Below are positions 31,481 to 40,355 of a stretch of DNA of 64,000 bases, piece by piece (positions within the stretch are counted from its first letter, which is position 1; each line of letters opens with the position of its first letter). The notes under the pieces were generated by a model. It was given only the letters and a program-made list of their open reading frames with translations. It had not been told where the DNA came from and ran no database searches. The stretch is from Acidimicrobiia bacterium (lineage in GTDB: Bacteria > Actinomycetota > Acidimicrobiia > ATN3 > PSLF01), in contig PSLF01000007.1 of the NCBI GenBank assembly GCA_040289475.1, positions 36,610-100,609 of the forward strand. The letters run 5' to 3'. The translations under genes and the position numbers were made by a program.

Positions 31481-32787
31481 AACGACCGACGCAAGAGACT
31501 CACCTTGAAAAGGTTCTCGGCCATCTTCCCCAAACTAAGCAAGTCCGATACCTCTCCGGGTACGTAGGGAATCGAGCCCACGAGCAGGTGGTCGCTCCCG
31601 AACTCGCGGGCCTCTTGTGCTTGGCGCACGGCAGCAAAATGAAAGTTTTTGTAGTTCTCCGACACCTCGTTCAGTACTCTGTTTATAAGAAACGCGTCGT
31701 AGTCATCACCCACCAGAGCCTGAAGGGACTCGACGAGAGCCGGATCCGTCAAGCGTTCTGCCTTCTCTGCTGCTACCTTGTCGAGAAGGTAACCAGGGAG
31801 CACTTTGTTGAAGAGAATCGCCTCGAGCGGGAATCCACGGGCAATCAATAGGTCTCGAAAGCTCCGAGCCTCGAAAAGAGCGGCTGTCTCTAGGGTCGAG
31901 ACGACCGCGAAAGCCGTGTGAGCATCCCTCAACATCCGATCTACTGCGGTCGCCCGTTCTACAAAGCCGTCGTACATCGACTGGAATAAGAGAAAGAACT
32001 CCGCAATGTCTTCTAAAAACTTCGAACCCAAGATCTGATCGGCTATCCGATAAAAGGGGCGGGTTGCAAAGTTGAAAAAGCGGGAGCCGACGTCGCCTCC
32101 TACCCGATAGGGGGCGGTCAGTAGCCTCAACAGCCTACCCCCGAAAAACTCTTGCACCCTGCGGGGGGCTTCAACGAAATCGAGAGCATTTCGCGAAGGT
32201 GGGGTGTCCACGACTATAAGGTCGAACTCAGCTCTAGAGCGAAGGTCGTACAGGCGATCCATCGCAATGTAGTCGTGACTCTGAATAAAGCGCCCTGAGA
32301 AGCCTTGATAAAGAGGGTTCTTGAGGATGCGGTAAGCCTCTTCCTCCGACTCTGCATATCGCCAGATCATCTCGTCCCACGATCGTTTGGTGTCTATCTG
32401 CATCGCGTAAAGACTGCCCCTGGGCTGAAGCCCGGCCTCTTTGAGCGAAGACTCGTCTATTTCGAATGCTTGATTGCCCAGGCCCGACAGGCCCAAGGCC
32501 GTAGCGAGCCGTCGTGCAGGATCTACTGTCACGACAATGGACTTCCGCTCTAGGTAACATGCAGAAAACAGCCCTACCGCAGCAGCTACAGAGGTTTTTC
32601 CGACGCCACCACTCCCAGAGATGACAATTACCCCTTTAGAAGAAACAAGGTCCACCAGGGAGGACGAGGCTAGCTCTTCGGCAACAGGAAAGGCTGCATC
32701 TATTGAAAAGGCACGAGAATTATCCAGCTGTTCGCGCTGCGGGGCATCTGGCGTCTGTGTGCTCTCGCTAATAAAAGAATGAAGCAT
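31477..32787 (-). CDS. ArsA-like ATPase, second of a pair
   Basis: 436 residues. The deviant Walker A is ISGSGGVGKTSVAAA near residue 58; VTVDPARRLATALGL and VVDTPPSRNALDF follow. This is the anion-transporting ATPase (ArsA/GET3) family. It resembles the larger member of the paired actinobacterial ArsA-like ATPases (M. tuberculosis Rv3679/Rv3680). The ~50-residue N-terminal extension is unconserved. No arsenite-binding Cys cluster is evident, so an arsenic role is unlikely. It lies 25 nt after its partner and overlaps the TauE-like gene by 4 nt. Confidence 0.82.
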   Translation of the reverse strand: MLHSFISESTQTPDAPQREQLDNSRAFSIDAAFPVAEELASSSLVDLVSSKGVIVISGSGGVGKTSVAAAVGLFSACYLERKSIVVTVDPARRLATALGLSGLGNQAFEIDESSLKEAGLQPRGSLYAMQIDTKRSWDEMIWRYAESEEEAYRILKNPLYQGFSGRFIQSHDYIAMDRLYDLRSRAEFDLIVVDTPPSRNALDFVEAPRRVQEFFGGRLLRLLTAPYRVGGDVGSRFFNFATRPFYRIADQILGSKFLEDIAEFFLLFQSMYDGFVERATAVDRMLRDAHTAFAVVSTLETAALFEARSFRDLLIARGFPLEAILFNKVLPGYLLDKVAAEKAERLTDPALVESLQALVGDDYDAFLINRVLNEVSENYKNFHFAAVRQAQEAREFGSDHLLVGSIPYVPGEVSDLLSLGKMAENLFKVSLLRRSL

Positions 32788-32812
32788 TTTCTTGATACGT
32801 CACCTCATCGTG

Positions 32813-33802
32813 TCAGGAGAGCTCCTCGGCCAGCGCATCGGCGAGAATCTTCGTCGCGCGCAGGCCGTATCCCGCAGTAAAGACATAGGGAACGTAGTAA
32901 ATTGGGACACTCACCGACTCTCTCAAACGCGATAGGTTCTCCAATGCCGAACGCCTCAGCCCGATCGCCAAACGTGCAGCTTCGAAGTATGGCCTTGGTT
33001 GGTAATTGATATGTTCTCCGATCGTCTCAAGGCAATCCTGCTCGGCGAGGCGCTCAAATACCTGCTCCTCCGAGCTAGTAAATAACTCGGGGAGAGCCTT
33101 GTTGACAATGACCGCTGCTGCTCTGGTGCGGCTTTCTTGTGCAAGCCTGTCCAACAGCTCGATAGTCTCAACAACCGGCATCTCTTCGGGAGTCGTGACG
33201 ATAGCAACTGCGGTTCGCTCATGATCCTCCAGGATTGCAGCCATCCCCTCGGTCTGCTCCCGGATGAGCCCGACCTGGACCATGTCCCTTATTGCCCGGT
33301 GTGCTGTTAGCTGTCCAACGATGTGTCCAGACGCCGTACCGTCCACAACTATTAGGTCCCATTTCGGGTAGCCCTGCTGGTTCGGATCCACTAGTCCTGC
33401 TTCCCACGTGATCTTCCCGATCGTGAGAATTTCTTTAACCCCGGGTGCTGCAGTAGCTACGAAATCGAATATGCGAGCCAGCGGGCCGATGCGACCTACC
33501 CAAGGGATGCGAGCAAAGATTCGGAGGTACTCCCTAAGAGCCAACTCCGTGTCTACGGACAGTCCATAAAGGCCACCGTGGAGCTCCTGGATGGCGCCGT
33601 CAGCAGGAGGAACGGAGAACAACTCGCATATGTCGTGCTTACCGTCGAGCTCGGCGAGGAGCGTCCGCTTACCAAGGCTCGCGCCTAAAAAGGCCAGAGC
33701 ACACGAGATCGTTGTCTTGCCTACCCCTCCCTTTCCCGTGACGAAGAGGAGTTGGTGGTCTAGGAGATGGATCTCAGGTGCGTTAGCTGCGGGCGAAGCC
33801 AA
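32813..33802 (-). CDS. ArsA-like ATPase, first of a pair
   Basis: 329 residues. Walker A is LLFVTGKGGVGKTTISCALAF near residue 17; LLAELDGKHDICELF and VVDGTASGHIVGQL follow, as does VTTPEEMPVVETIELLDRL. It is the smaller partner of the downstream ATPase; such pairs form heteromers in actinobacteria. The start is taken as TTG 33802, overlapping the DUF3107-like gene by 20 nt. No good alternative start precedes the Walker motif, and no clear Shine-Dalgarno sequence is seen, so translation may depend on coupling. The cargo is unknown. Confidence 0.82.
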   Translation of the reverse strand: MASPAANAPEIHLLDHQLLFVTGKGGVGKTTISCALAFLGASLGKRTLLAELDGKHDICELFSVPPADGAIQELHGGLYGLSVDTELALREYLRIFARIPWVGRIGPLARIFDFVATAAPGVKEILTIGKITWEAGLVDPNQQGYPKWDLIVVDGTASGHIVGQLTAHRAIRDMVQVGLIREQTEGMAAILEDHERTAVAIVTTPEEMPVVETIELLDRLAQESRTRAAAVIVNKALPELFTSSEEQVFERLAEQDCLETIGEHINYQPRPYFEAARLAIGLRRSALENLSRLRESVSVPIYYVPYVFTAGYGLRATKILADALAEELS

Positions 33803-34016
33803 CTCTGCGTTCCCGGTCGCTTTCCACCTCTACGTACGCAAGCTTGTCTGCTGGAACGCCCACACGCCTGCCACTGTCGTCCTCGAACCAGATCATCGAC
33901 GACTGCTCAGATATAGCCACCGAGATATCGCGCAGGAACGTCTCCAGCTTGTCTTTGTCTCTTACGGTGCACGTGAGTTCTTTGTGCATGTTTACAACAC
34001 CTATCTTGATCTCCAT
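33783..34016 (-). CDS. DUF3107-like small protein
   Basis: 77 residues, MEIKIGVVNMHKELTC at the N-terminus, followed by a helix and WFEDDSGRRVGVPADKLAYVEVES. This is the look of the actinobacterial DUF3107 family: small, charged and without signal or membrane segments. GAGGTGAG lies just before ATG 34016. It is the first gene of an apparent operon: this gene, two ArsA-like ATPases, TauE. Function is unknown. Confidence 0.65.
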   Translation of the reverse strand: MEIKIGVVNMHKELTCTVRDKDKLETFLRDISVAISEQSSMIWFEDDSGRRVGVPADKLAYVEVESDRERRVGFARS

Positions 34017-34389
34017 CTCACCTCGCTAGTAGTCGACTCCCTTTACTCGATGGTGAACCCTCAGACCACTGCACACTCCAGCAAACCTGCAGGAGAATAG
34101 ATCCCGCATGTTGCTAAGAACTCAACATTAGCGCACAGAAGATCCTGCGATGAGAGCTCTTGCGGATTCGCTCTGCTTTTGCTTTTGTTTGTAGTATCGC
34201 TCGGTAGGGTTTTGGTAGAAGGTCTAAGGGGATGCAAGGGTTCGGGCGGGAGCCCGGCGCCCCATGCTCCACATCCGCAAGCTTGACATCGATCGACGTG
34301 CTTGTGCCCTCTTGAATTACTGAAGCGCTCATGCATTGAGTTTGATATAGGTGCAATCGGCTCTGAAACACACTGGGAGGAGTAAATCG
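34017..34389. other. Divergent intergenic region
   Basis: 373 bp between the DUF3107-like operon (minus) and the ABC transporter genes (plus). A small hairpin CGGGC-GGGA-GCCCG lies near 34243-34256, and TTGACA occurs at about 34283, without a matching -10 at the right distance. The strong ribosome-binding site GGGAGGAG closes the region. I see no gene and cannot name a riboswitch here. Confidence 0.4.
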
Positions 34390-35514
34390 GTGCTTTTAGC
34401 CCCCCCTCGAAATCGCGGTACTGCACGGCCGTTTGCAGGCCTTTTAGCCAGCAGGAGATTGGTAGCAGCCCTATGCTTAGCGATTACTGCGCTCGCGGTG
34501 GCATGCAGTTCGTCTGGGTCTTCGCAAAAAGGTTCCCAGCGATCGGTGAGAATCGGGCTTTTCCCGAATGTGACCCATGCGCCGGGTATCCTGTGCTACG
34601 AAAGAGGAGCCTTCGAGGCTCAGCTACGTTCCGAGTCGAGGCCGGGTCGTGATCGCGGTATAGAAGTTAAGCTCTTCGATAGCGGGCCTCAAGCAATAGA
34701 GGCAATTTTTTCAGGGGCAATCGACATCGCCTACATTGGCCCCGGGCCTGCTTTAAATGGTTTCCTCCGCTCTCAAGGTCAAGCGCTCCGAATAGTTGCA
34801 GGTGCCACTTCTGGGGGAGCTTCATTTGTGGTGCAGCCCGAGATCGCATCGGTTTTTGATCTCGCCGGCAAAGTAATCGCCACCCCTCAGCTGGGCAACA
34901 CTCAAGACATAGCAGCCAGAGCTTGGCTCAAGCGAAACGGATTTAAAACAGATCCCGCCCAGGGTGGTGACGTCACCATAGCTCCGCGACCCAATCCCCA
35001 AATTGTCGATGCTTTTCGCAATCGAGAGATAGCAGGAGCCTGGGTACCCGAACCCTGGGCTTCCCGTCTCGTTGTCGAGTACGGGGGTAAAGTTTTAGTT
35101 GATGAGCGGGAGCTGTGGCCGAAAGGTCTATTTTCGACGACTGTGGTAGTCGCCACTCCTGCATTCATCCAAAGCGATCTGGACGCACTAGTGGCAATCC
35201 TCGTTGCTCACTTGCAGTGTATTGATAGTCTCAATTCCAGTGACCTTGCATCGGTATCCGAAGCCAGGCGATCCGTAGAGACTTGGTTAGGTCGGACAGT
35301 GGGCAAATCGCTTCCTAAAGAAGTTACGGAGAGGGCATGGAGCGAACTTACATTCACCGCAGACCCTCTCCTTGACACAATCGTTCAAACGGGTGCTAAG
35401 GCGGTAGAAGAAGGGCTCCTTCCGCCATTTGACAATTCCAGCATCGAAGGATTTGTCGACCCAAGGCCACTCGATCGGGCTTATGAAACGATCCAAGCAC
35501 TCAGCCAAAAATGA
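34390..35514 (+). CDS. ABC transporter substrate-binding lipoprotein (SsuA/NMT1-like)
   Basis: 374 residues from GTG 34390, which follows GGGAGGAG by 7 nt; the open frame starts 13 codons earlier. A signal sequence ends in a lipobox-like LAVAC near residue 38, so the protein is probably a membrane-anchored lipoprotein. The mature part shows the periplasmic-binding fold of the nitrate/sulfonate/taurine group: VRIGLFPNVTHAPG, FDSGPQAIEAIFSGAIDIAYIGPGP, a conserved two-domain core, and GAWVPEPWASRL. It probably binds an aliphatic sulfonate or similar oxyanion. The stop overlaps the permease start by ATGA. Confidence 0.82.
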   Translation: MLLAPPRNRGTARPFAGLLASRRLVAALCLAITALAVACSSSGSSQKGSQRSVRIGLFPNVTHAPGILCYERGAFEAQLRSESRPGRDRGIEVKLFDSGPQAIEAIFSGAIDIAYIGPGPALNGFLRSQGQALRIVAGATSGGASFVVQPEIASVFDLAGKVIATPQLGNTQDIAARAWLKRNGFKTDPAQGGDVTIAPRPNPQIVDAFRNREIAGAWVPEPWASRLVVEYGGKVLVDERELWPKGLFSTTVVVATPAFIQSDLDALVAILVAHLQCIDSLNSSDLASVSEARRSVETWLGRTVGKSLPKEVTERAWSELTFTADPLLDTIVQTGAKAVEEGLLPPFDNSSIEGFVDPRPLDRAYETIQALSQK

Positions 35515-36416
35515 GTGACGCTGGCAGCAGTAGTACGGCTCTTGGCAAGTCCGAGCGCATCTCTCACCAAAAGCTTGACGACGAGCTTTCTGGCCTCGAT
35601 GCATTGGAACTCCCTATCCCCGAAAAGCGGTCGCTAGTATCTCGGATATGGTCGAGCGCATGGCCAAAAGCGGCCGCAGTCGCCATCGGGCTTGGGGGAT
35701 GGCAGCTGCTCGTGGCTTTGAAATGGAAGCCGACCCATGTCCTTCCTCCTCCAAAACCAGTGGCCGCGCGTTTGTGGTCAGACATCGTGAATGGCAACCT
35801 CCTGGCGGCTCTCGCGATAACGATGCGGCGAGCGGGAGTGGGTTACGGCCTGGCGATAGCGATAGGTCTCATGGTGGGAAGTGCGGTCGTTTGGTTCAAA
35901 CCCCTGCGAGCGGCAATTGGTTCGCTCATAACGGGCCTAGAATCCATGCCGTCGATTGCCTGGTTCCCGCTGGCAATCCTCTTATTTAAATTGTCCGAGG
36001 CGGCAATCGCTTTTGTCGTGGTTTTGGGAGCAGCCCCCGCTATCGCTAACGGATTGATTGCCGGCGTTGACGACATCCCGCCGTTGCTGTTGCGTGCCGG
36101 AAAAGCCATGGGGGCTAGGGGCTTAGACTCGTACCGCCATATTGTTCTCCCTGCGGCGCTACCCTCATTCGTGGACGGCCTCAAACAGGGGTGGTCGTTT
36201 GCCTGGAGGAGTCTGATGGCTGGGGAGCTGTTGGTCATCATCGCCAACCAGCCCTCGATCGGCGTCAAGCTGCAATTCGCACGGGAGCTGTCCGACTCCC
36301 AGGGAATGCTGGCGATCCTCGCACTGATCCTCGTACTGGGGACCGTCGTAGACTCCCTCGTTTTTAGCTCCCTATCTCGTCACATAAAACGACGGCGCGG
36401 ACTGTTAGCAGGCTGA
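35511..36416 (+). CDS. ABC transporter permease (SsuC-like)
   Basis: 301 residues. After a ~50-residue cytoplasmic N-terminus come six membrane segments with the cytoplasmic EAA loop RAGKAMGARGLDSYRHIVLPAALP, where the ATPase docks. It belongs to the BPD_transp_1 sulfonate/nitrate/taurine group. It is translationally coupled to the binding protein. No ATP-binding subunit is encoded next to it; the following gene is convergent and unrelated. Confidence 0.85.
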   Translation: MSDAGSSSTALGKSERISHQKLDDELSGLDALELPIPEKRSLVSRIWSSAWPKAAAVAIGLGGWQLLVALKWKPTHVLPPPKPVAARLWSDIVNGNLLAALAITMRRAGVGYGLAIAIGLMVGSAVVWFKPLRAAIGSLITGLESMPSIAWFPLAILLFKLSEAAIAFVVVLGAAPAIANGLIAGVDDIPPLLLRAGKAMGARGLDSYRHIVLPAALPSFVDGLKQGWSFAWRSLMAGELLVIIANQPSIGVKLQFARELSDSQGMLAILALILVLGTVVDSLVFSSLSRHIKRRRGLLAG

Positions 36417-36444
36417 GTCGGGCCTTCTATATATGCGGGCCCAT

Positions 36445-37023
36445 TCAGGTCTTGGGTCCGCCAAGGACTCCATCTAGCACTTCCTCTAAGGTGTATGGAA
36501 ACTTCCACTCGCCTTGAGGATCGGAAGGTCTGCGTTTGTACTGTCCGAACTCTATGAGAACCCCAGACGTCGATTTCGGATGCAAGAAAGCCTCGTTCCA
36601 TCCGTGGGGTCGGAGCGACTTGTCTACGACGCGAAAGCCTGCTTGCTCGGCCACTTCGATTGCGGATTCGATGTCTTTTACTTGAATCAAGATGTGGTGC
36701 ATGCCAGGTCCACGCCGGTCTAAAAATCTTCGAACGAAAGAGTCTTTGGACAGCGGCTCGATCAACTCGATCTTGAAGCCTCCTGGATAGCAAAATTGCA
36801 CAAACCTAAAGTTCTTCAGAAGATCGTCACCGGCGTCGACGAACGTTCCCCCCAGCAAGTCTCGATACAGGGGGACGAGGTCCCGCACCCGTTCCACTGC
36901 TACAGCCACATGGTCTATGTAGCTCACTCCCACAGCTTTTGGGATACTTCCCTCAAGGCGGGTCATCTCGGCGTGAATTTCTTTCATGTCTCCATAAGAC
37001 AATCTAGCTAACTCCGCCCCCAC
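36445..37023 (-). CDS. Methylmalonyl-CoA epimerase-like VOC protein
   Basis: 192 residues. A two-module glyoxalase/VOC fold from about residue 32: YIDHVAVAVERVRDLVPLYRDLLGG, GFKIELIEPL, MHHILIQVKDIESAIE, and SGVLIEFGQY. His in IDHV, Glu in IELIEP, His in MHHI and Glu in LIEF correspond to the metal ligands of methylmalonyl-CoA epimerase, which interconverts the 2R and 2S isomers in propionate metabolism. The family is ~145 residues, so the first ~30 residues are extra. GTG 37023 is the longest start; later starts are ATG 36987 and a GTG at the core. The assignment is probable, not certain. Confidence 0.7.
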   Translation of the reverse strand: MGAELARLSYGDMKEIHAEMTRLEGSIPKAVGVSYIDHVAVAVERVRDLVPLYRDLLGGTFVDAGDDLLKNFRFVQFCYPGGFKIELIEPLSKDSFVRRFLDRRGPGMHHILIQVKDIESAIEVAEQAGFRVVDKSLRPHGWNEAFLHPKSTSGVLIEFGQYKRRPSDPQGEWKFPYTLEEVLDGVLGGPKT

Positions 37024-37118
37024 CGTGTCCTAGCGCATTCATCCTTGTTGACTCATTCATCCGATTGATCAAATTCCCCTGCAAGTAACAGCCCGCGAAA
37101 TCAGTGCATCCTGCCGCC

Positions 37119-37997
37119 CTAATTAGGGTCGCTCAACGAGTCGAGGGCCCTGACTAAATCGGCCATCTTAGGCCTATTGGGCTCCACCTTCGGCAAGATT
37201 TCCTCTTCAACGAGCGAGGCCGCAGCTACTGGACCCACTGCAGCCGGAACCACCGAGCCAGCAAAAGCTTCCTTCACCTCTGCCAAAAGGCCCATGCTTC
37301 GTGCCACCTCCAACAAGTTCTTCACCTGGGGTCTTGACGTGAAGCACACCGCATCAACTTCATGACTAGCGATGAGTCGCACGGCTTCCTGGAGGGGTCC
37401 GATATTTTCTGGAAGCCCCCAAGTATACGGATAAACATCGAACACTTTGGCACCTAAGGAGCGAAGCTCTTGGCGTATGAAGGCATTGTCGGAGCCGTAG
37501 TGCTGGAGAGCTACCTCGCGGCCAGCTATTTCGCTGCCACGGCGGCGGAGCACATTCGCAAGCTGCTCACTGGTGTGAGGCTCGGGAGCCATTTCCGTTG
37601 GTTCGATCCCGTGTTTACGAAGAACCGCCACGGGCTTAGGTCCTCTACATATCGTGGTCGTCGATGCTAGACCCAGCAAAAATTCATTTTCGAGTCCGAT
37701 CTCTGACGAAGTCTCTATACATAGCCTGGTCCCCACCCCTGTCAACAAAACGACCATTCCGTAAACTCCTTCTACCACGCCCTCTATGTACCGGTGTACC
37801 GATGGCGCATGGGGATCCGGAATCTCCCTCAAAGATGGGGCGGATACAACCCGACCCCCTCTTCGCTCGATTAGCCCGGCGAACTCCTTTGGAAAGCGAG
37901 ACTCGAGCGCTACTACCGTCTTGCCCGCGAGCCATCCCTCGCTTTTCGGCGCTAGCGGATCCGAGTACGGTCGGTCAGTCCTAGTATTCTCTGACAT
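37119..37997 (-). CDS. Uroporphyrinogen-III synthase-like protein (HemD family)
   Basis: 292 residues with the bilobed HemD layout: AGKTVVALESRFPKEFAGLIERRGG at the first lobe, VVLLTGVGTR, ICRGPKPVAVLRKHG, VALQHYGSDN, VDAVCFTSRPQVKNLLEVA and PAAVGPVAAASL. HemD cyclises hydroxymethylbilane to uroporphyrinogen III in tetrapyrrole synthesis. Sequence is weakly conserved in this family and no other hem genes adjoin it, so function is inferred from fold motifs only. ATG 37997 has AAGGGG 6 nt upstream. Confidence 0.65.
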   Translation of the reverse strand: MSENTRTDRPYSDPLAPKSEGWLAGKTVVALESRFPKEFAGLIERRGGRVVSAPSLREIPDPHAPSVHRYIEGVVEGVYGMVVLLTGVGTRLCIETSSEIGLENEFLLGLASTTTICRGPKPVAVLRKHGIEPTEMAPEPHTSEQLANVLRRRGSEIAGREVALQHYGSDNAFIRQELRSLGAKVFDVYPYTWGLPENIGPLQEAVRLIASHEVDAVCFTSRPQVKNLLEVARSMGLLAEVKEAFAGSVVPAAVGPVAAASLVEEEILPKVEPNRPKMADLVRALDSLSDPN

Positions 37998-38105
37998 TGC
38001 GAACCCCTTTGTGGGGCCGGGAGACTGGTTGTTGCATATAAGACCAAGACTATATCTGTAGGTACTAGCATCGAGCAGAAGTTCTCAAGCAGTCGAGCGT
38101 GTAGA

Positions 38106-38125
38106 AGGCCCTCCTGCAAGGGCCT
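38106..38125. repeat. Perfect hairpin in the hemD-like/LLM gap
   Basis: AGGCCCT-CCTGCA-AGGGCCT, a 7-bp perfect stem with a 6-nt loop, in the 219-bp divergent gap. No T-run follows. It could be an operator or an mRNA structure upstream of the LLM gene. Confidence 0.4.
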
Positions 38126-38216
38126 GCAGCAGAGACGGAGCAACGAAGCATTAGGAATCGAGCACCTTGAGGCGGTGGGCTACATACTCCATTTTGGCCG
38201 GCAAGAGGAGGCGTAA

Positions 38217-39155
38217 GTGATGAAGATTGGACTTGGAATCGGCGACTACTCTGGGCTGCAAGCCGCTCCCCGACAACTAACTCACCAAGCTATCAGAGCC
38301 GAAGAGCTCGGATTTTCCAGCGTCTGGGTCCCCCAGGTCATGGGAGCCGATGCTCTAACGACGCTAGTGGTCGCTGGGATGGAAACGAAGCGGGTCGATG
38401 TCTGTACCGGCGTAGTACCTATACAACTTCATCACCCGGTAGCGCTAGCGCAACAAGCACTCACCGTTCAATCGATCGTCGGAGGCCGCCTAAACCTCGG
38501 TATCGGACTTTCGCACAAGCCCGTCGTCGAAGGGATGTGGGGCGTACCATTCCACAAACCTGCACGCCGCATGGAGGAATTCGTCTTCATCCTGCAGGAC
38601 CTAGTCGAAAAGGGATATTCCAGCTTTGCGGGCGATTTTTACAGGGTAAATGCCACGGTGAAGGTGGCCGAGGCAACACCTTTTCCAATTCTCATCGCAG
38701 CTCTCGGAGACAAAATGCTGAAAATCGCAGCTACCAAAGCTGCAGGCACGGTCACCTGGATGACGGGGGTCAAAACTATCGCCTCCCATATTGTTCCCAA
38801 AATCACTAGAGCAGCCCAAGAGGCAGGCAAGCCAAGTCCTCGAATCGTTGCAGGGATCCAAGTGTGTCTCACTCCGGATGTTGATGCCGCACGAAGGCGC
38901 GCCTCCAAGGTGTTTTCGATTTACCCGACTCTGCCCTCATACAGAGCGATGCTGGACATTGAAGGAGCAGAGAGCGCTGGCGATCTTGTCATCGCAGGCG
39001 ACGAAAGAGCTGTAGAACGACAAATCCGCGCTTACATCGATGCGGGCGCCACAGAGCTACTGGCAGTCCCAGTGCCAATTGGAGACTCCAGAGAAGACAA
39101 GATGTCGTCGTTGGATCGCACAATCGAGTTTCTGGGGTCGCTGTCTTCAGAGTAG
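38217..39155 (+). CDS. LLM-class, probably F420-dependent, oxidoreductase
   Basis: 312 residues with the luciferase-like TIM barrel: MKIGLGIGDYSG, IRAEELGFSSVWVPQ, VDVCTGVVPIQLHHPVALAQQ, LTVQSIVGGRLNLGIGLSH, then PILIAALGDKMLKIAATKAAG. Actinobacterial members of this group use cofactor F420 rather than FMN; the substrate is unknown. GTG 38217 and ATG 38220 are both served by GAGGAGG, so either may start translation. A good hairpin-T-run terminator begins at the stop codon. Confidence 0.82.
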   Translation: MMKIGLGIGDYSGLQAAPRQLTHQAIRAEELGFSSVWVPQVMGADALTTLVVAGMETKRVDVCTGVVPIQLHHPVALAQQALTVQSIVGGRLNLGIGLSHKPVVEGMWGVPFHKPARRMEEFVFILQDLVEKGYSSFAGDFYRVNATVKVAEATPFPILIAALGDKMLKIAATKAAGTVTWMTGVKTIASHIVPKITRAAQEAGKPSPRIVAGIQVCLTPDVDAARRRASKVFSIYPTLPSYRAMLDIEGAESAGDLVIAGDERAVERQIRAYIDAGATELLAVPVPIGDSREDKMSSLDRTIEFLGSLSSE

Positions 39156-39203
39156 AGCCAGAAAAGAGCCGTGCCCTTGTGCTGGCTCTTGCGGACGTTT
39201 TTT
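39154..39203 (+). terminator. Terminator after the LLM gene
   Basis: AGAGCCAG (39154-39161) pairs perfectly with CTGGCTCT (39182-39189); TTTTTT follows at 39198-39203. The loop is 20 nt and the T-run starts 9 nt after the stem, slightly far. A small stem AGCCG-AGAA-CGGCT at 39249-39262 could serve the convergent mrp gene. Confidence 0.5.
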
Positions 39204-39274
39204 CAAAGTGAGGTTGGCGCGGGCAGTATCGAGAGAAAATAACTGATAAGCCGAGAACGGCTGAGACGCTCCAC

Positions 39275-40288
39275 TCAATCAAGTTTTTTCTTCGGAGTAA
39301 TCTGAAGGCCGGGTATGCCTTGCCCCCTCGGAACCCCAGCCCGGCCCTCGGGGCGAGAGGGCGTCAATGATACTCTCAGAGGAATGCCCTTCGTGGCGGA
39401 GGTTCCCCTGGCTCCTGAAGAATCTATTTTCGCCTCTTTCCCAGCAGACGATCCCTGCTCGGACTCCGCAATAATCTTCTGCTTGCGGACCGGTTCCATT
39501 CCGTCGATTTCTGCCGCAATCTCTGTGATGGCACGAGCCCCAGGAGAATCTGGCTCAAACTCGACTACTGGTCGTCCCTTATCAGCTCCTTCCCGCAGAG
39601 CTGGATCCAGCGGCACTTTTCCCAACAACGGTACATCCAGTTTTGCAGCGAGGTCCTCCCCTCCACCCGATCCAAAGATTTCGTACCGCTTGCCGTCGTC
39701 TGCGACGAAGTACGACATGTTCTCGATAACCCCTATCACCTCGAGGCCCACCTTGGCCGCCATAGCCGCCATCCGCTGTGCCACTCGCTCTGCGGCGTGC
39801 TGCGGGGTCGTCGCCACTATCACCTCGGACCAGGGAAGAAACTGCGACATCGATATCGCCACATCGCCTGTGCCAGGTGGCATATCGACAAGAACGTAGT
39901 CTGGCTCCCCCCAAGCAACATCCGCCACGAACTGTTGAAGGGCCTTGTGAAGCATGGGACCGCGCCATATCACGGCCTGCTCCTCGGGGACAAAAAATCC
40001 CATCGAGACAACTTTCACTCCAAGAGTTTGTACTGGTCTAATCTTGTCGTTTTCGACAGAAGGCTCTTCTCGAGCCCCGAGTATCTTTGGGATCGAAAAT
40101 CCATATACGTCGGCGTCTATCACGCAAACGTCTTTTCCTAGCTTGGCTAGAGCCACAGCGAGGTTCGCAGTGAGCGTCGACTTGCCTACTCCACCCTTGC
40201 CGGAAGATAAGGACACTATCCGTGTACGAGGCCCAAAGGCCTCGACAGGTTGGAGGTGCGCGGCGCTTGGACCGAAAGGACTAGTCAT
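39275..40288 (-). CDS. mrp: Mrp/NBP35-family P-loop ATPase
   Basis: Iron-sulfur cluster carrier or scaffold ATPase. 337 residues. Deviant Walker A is SSGKGGVGKSTLTANLA, then VIDADVYGFSIPKILG, the switch region LVDMPPGTGDVAISMSQ, and VIENMSYFVADDGKRYEIFG. The CxxC pair that binds a bridging cluster in many Mrp proteins is missing, as I recall for mycobacterial Mrp, and the N-terminal DUF59 domain is absent. A ~55-residue Pro/Lys-rich C-terminal tail is added. The frame opens at 40348, but ATG 40288 has GGGAGG 5 nt upstream. It is divergent from a cysteine desulfurase gene with 67 bp between. Confidence 0.88.
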   Translation of the reverse strand: MTSPFGPSAAHLQPVEAFGPRTRIVSLSSGKGGVGKSTLTANLAVALAKLGKDVCVIDADVYGFSIPKILGAREEPSVENDKIRPVQTLGVKVVSMGFFVPEEQAVIWRGPMLHKALQQFVADVAWGEPDYVLVDMPPGTGDVAISMSQFLPWSEVIVATTPQHAAERVAQRMAAMAAKVGLEVIGVIENMSYFVADDGKRYEIFGSGGGEDLAAKLDVPLLGKVPLDPALREGADKGRPVVEFEPDSPGARAITEIAAEIDGMEPVRKQKIIAESEQGSSAGKEAKIDSSGARGTSATKGIPLRVSLTPSRPEGRAGVPRGQGIPGLQITPKKKLD

Positions 40289-40355
40289 GGGATCCTCCCA
40301 AAATATTGCCTCTATCGCTCTGGGACGCACAGGGGTCACCAGGAGCACCTAGATC

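Noticed and set aside
34200..34300. Possible riboswitch upstream of the ABC transporter genes
   Set aside because: Only one short hairpin is visible, and no TPP, cobalamin, SAM or other aptamer consensus can be matched.
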